A stretch of 40,672 nucleotides of DNA, from contig JAFZFR010000015.1 in the NCBI GenBank assembly GCA_017555805.1, forward strand, positions 1 through 40,672, in the 5' to 3' direction. A program made the translations under genes and the position numbers. The DNA comes from Alistipes sp. GTDB lineage: Bacteria > Bacteroidota > Bacteroidia > Bacteroidales > Rikenellaceae. A model generated the notes under the pieces. It was not told where the DNA came from. It saw only the letters and a program-made list of their open reading frames with translations, and searched no databases. The first letter of the stretch is position 1, and every line of letters begins with the position of its first letter. Below, in pieces: positions 37,776 to 40,672 of this stretch.

Positions 37776-38822
37776 TTACTCCTCCTGCGTCTGCTCTGTT
37801 GTAGGTGCAATCTTCTTCAATGCCTCGCGCATCTTGTCGCATACGCGGCTCTCGATGTTGCGCTCCATTGTAAGAATCATACTGCAGATGGCCTTCGCTG
37901 ATGAACCACCGTGACCAATCATCACAGGCGCGTTGATACCGATAACGATTGTACCACCCACGCTCTCGTAATTCATAGCATTCCAGAAGTTCTGGTGCCA
38001 GTACAACTTGCCGCAGATAGGCTCCAGCACTGGGCGGAGCAACTTGAGCAACCAAGGCTTAAATGGGTTCAAGCGGTCGTTGATGCGGTACATAGCCTCC
38101 GCCATCTTCAAGATTACATTGCCCACAAAACCATCCGACACCACAACATCACAATACTTGCCAGTGAAGATATATGATGACTCGCAGTTACCCACGAAGT
38201 TGATGTTCTTGTCTGCCTTAAGCAAATCGAATGTAGCCTTCGACTGTGCATTACCCTTTGTATCCTCCTCACCGATGTTGAGCAACGCCACACGAGGGTT
38301 CTCGATGTCCAATACAGCCTCGGCGTAGATTGAGCCCATCAGACCGTACTGCGCCAACACCTCTGGCTTGGCGTCCACATTAAGACCCACATCGAGCAAG
38401 ATACCGCGCTTGTTCTTGATGATAGGGATGAAGGTTGAGATTGCTGGGCGGATAACACCCTCGACAGTCTTGATGACCATCTGCGAACCTACCATCATCG
38501 CACCCGTAGAACCTGCACTGGCGAAGCCGTCAATCTTACCCTCCTTCAGGTAGTTGAAACCTACCGTCATACTCGAGTCCTTCTTCGACGCAAACGCCTT
38601 TGCTGGGTGGTCGTGCATCTCAATAACCTCGGTTGTGCCCACGATATCGAAGTTGTCGGCGCTGCACTTGTGCTTCTTCAAGAGTTCAAGGATGCGCTCC
38701 TTATCACCGAAAAGCACGATGCGGCTATCCTTGCCCACCTTCTTGAGTGCCATCACTGCACCTTCAACCGCTACCTCTGGGGCGAAATCGCCACCCATAG
38801 CATCAATACCGATTTTTATCAT
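37776..38822 (-). CDS. plsX: Phosphate acyltransferase PlsX
   Basis: PlsX converts acyl-ACP and phosphate to acyl-phosphate, the acyl donor for PlsY in phospholipid synthesis. The 348-residue length is normal. Diagnostic segments: IGIDAMGGDFAPE at the start, GFASAGSTGAMMVGS, LDVGLNVDAKPEVLAQYG, LLNIGEEDTKGN, and VVSDGFVGNVILKMAE. The final ESVGGTIVIGINAPVMIGHGGSSAKAI is also typical. It is the third gene of yceD-rpmF-plsX. A hairpin between rpmF and plsX may reduce read-through. The C-terminal tail (TTEQTQEE) is variable as in other members. Identification is secure. Confidence 0.97.
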   Translation of the reverse strand: MIKIGIDAMGGDFAPEVAVEGAVMALKKVGKDSRIVLFGDKERILELLKKHKCSADNFDIVGTTEVIEMHDHPAKAFASKKDSSMTVGFNYLKEGKIDGFASAGSTGAMMVGSQMVIKTVEGVIRPAISTFIPIIKNKRGILLDVGLNVDAKPEVLAQYGLMGSIYAEAVLDIENPRVALLNIGEEDTKGNAQSKATFDLLKADKNINFVGNCESSYIFTGKYCDVVVSDGFVGNVILKMAEAMYRINDRLNPFKPWLLKLLRPVLEPICGKLYWHQNFWNAMNYESVGGTIVIGINAPVMIGHGGSSAKAICSMILTMERNIESRVCDKMREALKKIAPTTEQTQEE

Positions 38823-38875
38823 ACCAGTTTATTTAAGATCGGTTAATATTCTCGGGCGACAATCATTGCCCGATA

Positions 38876-38915
38876 AAAAAATAAAGAGAGCACGCTTTTA
38901 TGTGGCGGCTCTCTC
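38876..38915 (-). terminator. Attenuator-like hairpin between rpmF and plsX
   Basis: Minus-strand GAGAGC (38908-38913) pairs with GCTCTC (38886-38891) with a 16-base loop, followed by TTTATTTTTTT. A second hairpin (ATCGGGC/GCCCGA, 38852-38873) comes just before plsX. Partial termination here would make more L32 than PlsX from one transcript. Confidence 0.7.
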
Positions 38916-38925
38916 ATAAGTAAAA

Positions 38926-39108
38926 TTACTCAGCCTTCTTCTCGATAGCCAACTTGCCACGGTAGAAACCGCACTCTGGGCATACTCGGTGATAGAGTAC
39001 AGATGCGCCACAGTTAGAGCAAGTAACAACAGTTGGAACTACAGCCTTGTAATGAGTTCTTCTCTTGTCGCGTCGTGTTGACGAGACTTTGTGTTTTGGA
39101 TGTGCCAT
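38926..39108 (-). CDS. rpmF: Ribosomal protein bL32
   Basis: A 60-residue L32. It has the typical basic start MAHPKHKVSSTRRDKRRTH and a zinc-binding ribbon with all four cysteines: Cys30, Cys33 (CSNC) and Cys43, Cys46 (CPEC). L32 binds 23S rRNA near the exit of the large subunit. Keeping all four cysteines marks it as the zinc-dependent form rather than a zinc-free paralogue. It is located between yceD and plsX as in many bacteria. Identification is secure. Confidence 0.97.
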   Translation of the reverse strand: MAHPKHKVSSTRRDKRRTHYKAVVPTVVTCSNCGASVLYHRVCPECGFYRGKLAIEKKAE

Positions 39109-39156
39109 TTTGAAATATAAATTTTAAGTTATTGTTTGTTCTGTTTATCTTATGTC

Positions 39157-39723
39157 CTAATTTCCCTGCTCCATTAGAGCCTTCAACGCTGCCAACTTAT
39201 TGAAGTCACCCTCATCTATGCCGTGTGGATCTGTCACCGACTCAGCGCGCTGCTCCATCTCCTGGAGCTCCTGCTCGCTCACAACGGTGATATGTGCCAG
39301 CATATCGGGGTTGCATTCACCTTCGGGATGAACTCTCTGGTAGGGTAATGAGAGAACAATGCTTTCGTAAATGTACTGCGTCAAGTCTACCTCGTTCTCG
39401 TTAGGGTTGAGCCACATAACCTCGCCGTCATATTCGCCCTCTACATCCGAGATTCTCACAATCAGATGACCCTCATAGTCAATCGGCATTGAGCAATCCT
39501 CCAGGCAGCGGTCGCATTCGCAAATAACCTCGCCCGTAATTGTGAAATCGAAGTCCAGTTGGTGGTCCGATTTTAACATCGTCGCCTCCACTTTACACTT
39601 TCCGCCGTGTATGTCGCGACATTCGTATGCTTCAAAAAGCGTATTGTCGACCTCGAAAACAAAGTCGAATGAGCTGTTTTTCAAGCCTTTATACGCTACG
39701 GAATATTGTTTGTTAAGCTCCAT
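39157..39723 (-). CDS. YceD/DUF177 family protein
   Basis: A 188-residue protein from the ATG at 39723. The frame is open for 45 more codons upstream, but that stretch covers the promoter and is not family-like. The DUF177 core is visible: GEVICECDRCLEDCSMPIDYEGHLIVR (with the conserved C-x-C-x2-C) and the acidic region NPNENEVDLTQYIYESIVLSLPYQRVHPEGEC. Members are linked to 23S rRNA processing and large-subunit assembly. It always sits before rpmF, as here. The acidic, Glu-rich tail is typical of Bacteroidetes members. It is the first gene of yceD-rpmF-plsX and has a full promoter. Confidence 0.93.
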   Translation of the reverse strand: MELNKQYSVAYKGLKNSSFDFVFEVDNTLFEAYECRDIHGGKCKVEATMLKSDHQLDFDFTITGEVICECDRCLEDCSMPIDYEGHLIVRISDVEGEYDGEVMWLNPNENEVDLTQYIYESIVLSLPYQRVHPEGECNPDMLAHITVVSEQELQEMEQRAESVTDPHGIDEGDFNKLAALKALMEQGN

Positions 39724-39741
39724 TTCGCAACTTTTATCGGG

Positions 39742-39773
39742 CAAAATTATAAATTTTTCTTGGAATGTGCAAA
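39742..39773 (-). promoter_or_regulatory. Promoter of the yceD-rpmF-plsX operon
   Basis: Minus-strand TTTG (39770-39773), 20 bp spacer, TAATTTTG (39742-39749). The start codon is about 18 bp downstream. Confidence 0.72.
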
Positions 39774-39788
39774 TAATTGCTATTTTTG
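39760..39788 (+). promoter_or_regulatory. Candidate promoter of the hypothetical gene at 39839
   Basis: TTG at 39760-39762 and TATTTTTG at 39781-39788 with an 18-bp spacer, slightly short. It overlaps head-to-head with the yceD promoter. Confidence 0.5.
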
Positions 39789-39838
39789 TAGTGACTATTT
39801 GTTGGTTAATTCTGCTTTTTGCGGATAAAAATGTCAGT

Positions 39839-40228
39839 ATGGCGAGAAAATTTAACATTTTGCTAAGCAGCGACTTCGAGCAGGCGTGGCGTTATAATAT
39901 CGATTTGGTGTGCGAGTCGCTGGATGCGGCGGGCAACCGCACTGATTTCCAGACGGCGTCAATCCACCTCGCCGAGGTGGGGGATAACCTCTCGGCACCT
40001 CCTGCCGATTGGCGCAAGGAGACGAAGTTGGAGATTACAACCCCAGAGTGTGAGTCGGTTCGCATCCTGGTCTATGTTGTCGCGCACACGATGATAAAGG
40101 ATAGGGGAGTGGGCAGCGTCAAGCCATTCGATATCACCCTGAAAGTCACCGCCGACGGCGAGAAGATTTATTGCAAGCCCCATCCGGTGGATCAGCGAGG
40201 AGGAGCGGCGATTGGCATAGAATTGTAA
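39839..40228 (+). CDS. Hypothetical protein, beta-rich
   Basis: A 129-residue protein from the ATG at 39839. The open frame extends far upstream, but only antisense to yceD. No signal peptide or membrane segment. The sequence alternates hydrophobic and polar residues (LEITTPECESVRILVYVVAHTMIKD; FDITLKVTADGEKIYCKPHPVD), suggesting a beta sandwich. I do not recognise a family. It is divergent from yceD-rpmF-plsX with overlapping promoters. A long intergenic palindrome follows. No function is proposed. Confidence 0.7.
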   Translation: MARKFNILLSSDFEQAWRYNIDLVCESLDAAGNRTDFQTASIHLAEVGDNLSAPPADWRKETKLEITTPECESVRILVYVVAHTMIKDRGVGSVKPFDITLKVTADGEKIYCKPHPVDQRGGAAIGIEL

Positions 40229-40258
40229 ATTCAAAATTCAGAATTCAAAATTATAATT

Positions 40259-40376
40259 ATGTCATTGCCCGACACCCAAAGGGTGGCGAAGGCAATCCTC
40301 CAGACAATAAACGCATTGCGGTATAATTTACGGGAGGATCCCCATCGCCTTGTTGTGCAAGTCGGGGGATGACGAT
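40259..40376. repeat. Long imperfect palindromic element
   Basis: Outer arms GTCATTGCCCGAC (40259-40271) and GTCGGGGGATGAC (ending near 40373) pair with two mismatches. Inner arms GGCGAAGGCAATCCTCC and GGGAGGATCCCCATCGCC pair with a few mismatches. A small internal ACCC-AAA-GGGT hairpin is present. The style (GTCATTGC ... GGCAATCC) resembles widespread non-coding palindromic repeats of bacterial intergenic DNA. It lies between the hypothetical gene and gap. No open frame of note. Confidence 0.6.
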
Positions 40377-40418
40377 TTGATAACAATACAAAACTATATA
40401 ATTCTGTTCAAAATTATA

Positions 40419-40446
40419 TGGTTGTCCTTCGGGATGACCTTTTTTT
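40419..40446 (+). terminator. Terminator of the hypothetical gene at 39839
   Basis: GGTTGTCC and GGATGACC form a stem with two G-U pairs and a UUCG tetraloop, then a T run. It is displaced about 190 bp from the stop by the inserted palindromic element. Confidence 0.75.
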
Positions 40447-40463
40447 GTTTGATGGGGGCAATT

Positions 40464-40497
40464 TATTTTCGGTGGCATATCCCCGCCCACGAAGATA
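40464..40497. repeat. Dispersed convergent-gap palindrome, copy E (short form)
   Basis: TATTTTCGGTGGC (40464-40476) and GCCCACGAAGATA (40485-40497) flank a short centre. It is the shortest copy, without the adjacent GC hairpin. It lies between the convergent hypothetical gene and gap. Confidence 0.65.
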
Positions 40498-40521
40498 ATT
40501 TGATACATATATATAAGGTGT

Positions 40522-40563
40522 ACAAAAATAAATTAGGCTACCCCAATGGGATAGCCTAATTTT
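40522..40563 (-). terminator. Terminator of gap
   Basis: Minus-strand AATTAGGCTATCCC and GGGGTAGCCTAATT form a stem with an ATT loop, followed by TATTTTTG. It starts about 20 bp after the stop codon. Confidence 0.82.
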
Positions 40564-40583
40564 ATAATCTCTTATAGATTGGA

Positions 40584-40672
40584 TTACTTGTTGTAAGCCT
40601 TCATTACAGAGATGAGGTCGAGAACCTTGTTTGAGTAACCCCACTCGTTGTCGTACCAAGAAACAACCTTAA
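40584..40672 (-). CDS. gap: Glyceraldehyde-3-phosphate dehydrogenase, C-terminal end (cut by window edge)
   Basis: Only the last 29 codons are visible. They read KVVSWYDNEWGYSNKVLDL and then ISVMKAYNK, the highly conserved C-terminal helix of type I GAPDH (WYDNEWGYS is nearly invariant). GAPDH oxidises glyceraldehyde-3-phosphate to 1,3-bisphosphoglycerate with NAD+ in glycolysis. The active-site Cys and the start lie outside the window. The family call is secure despite the short fragment. Confidence 0.93.
   Translation of the reverse strand, partial: KVVSWYDNEWGYSNKVLDLISVMKAYNK

Noticed and set aside
3426..40497. CRISPR array or attC/integron interpretation of the repeats
   Set aside because: Copies are single, thousands of bases apart, palindromic, and without spacers, cas genes or an integrase-linked cassette array.

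Overview
The window looks like a chromosomal segment of a gut-type Bacteroidales bacterium. Supporting this are: many SusB/GH97-, GH76- and DUF1080-type secreted carbohydrate enzymes, TonB-dependent receptors, Bacteroidetes-restricted families (DUF4837, DUF3127, DUF3472), and promoters that repeatedly match the Bacteroidetes consensus TTTG-N19-21-TAnnTTTG instead of a sigma70 type. Alistipes/Rikenellaceae is a guess only. There are no rRNA or tRNA genes, CRISPR arrays, insertion sequences or phage genes that I can see. Both ends cut a gene: elongation factor P at the left, GAPDH at the right.

Layout. 1-3.4 kb: efp (partial), a flavin prenyltransferase (ubiX type) coupled to a polysaccharide deacetylase, then a DUF4837 lipoprotein and greA on the other strand. 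3.5-9.6 kb (minus strand): a DUF3472 secreted protein, an SDR/aldehyde dehydrogenase pair, and a uxuB-like/uxuA pair for hexuronate breakdown. 9.7-13.9 kb: a two-gene operon of a Gfo/Idh/MocA oxidoreductase and a 927-residue HEAT-repeat protein ending in a DUF1080 (3-keto-glycoside hydrolase) domain, with codon use suggesting high expression. 14-17.1 kb: an orphan LuxR-type regulator with a degenerate receiver, divergent from a TonB receptor, with a perfect 20-bp palindrome between them. 17.2-24 kb: a GDPD lipoprotein, a GH76 mannanase-like enzyme, uronate isomerase (uxaC), and, divergent from uxaC, two tandem beta-helix paralogues. 24-28.6 kb: DUF3127, GH97 alpha-galactosidase type, a stefin/cystatin-like lipoprotein coupled to a Xer recombinase, and hpf. 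28.7-35.1 kb (minus): FmdE-family protein, TonB receptor, DPP-IV peptidase, a hypothetical protein, and a GH73-LysM glucosaminidase. 35.2-37.6 kb: three overlapping or abutting glycosyltransferase-like genes. 37.7-40.2 kb: yceD-rpmF-plsX and a divergent hypothetical gene, then gap.

How it works together. Uronic acids released from plant or host polysaccharides would enter through UxaC (isomerase), the UxuB-like reductase and UxuA (dehydratase) to 2-keto-3-deoxygluconate. The secreted beta-helix proteins, GH76, GH97, DUF3472 and DUF1080 proteins would supply sugars. The rest is housekeeping (transcription fidelity, ribosome hibernation, fatty-acid/phospholipid initiation, wall turnover).

The most unusual non-genic signal is a family of about 35-70 bp palindromes with ends TATCTTCG...CGAAGATA. 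Five copies are present, four of them preceded by a small GC-rich hairpin. All five lie in tail-to-tail gene gaps. The most interesting genic signals are the HEAT-DUF1080/oxidoreductase operon, the cystatin-like lipoprotein, the orphan regulator with its palindrome, and the duplicated beta-helix pair with switched anchoring.
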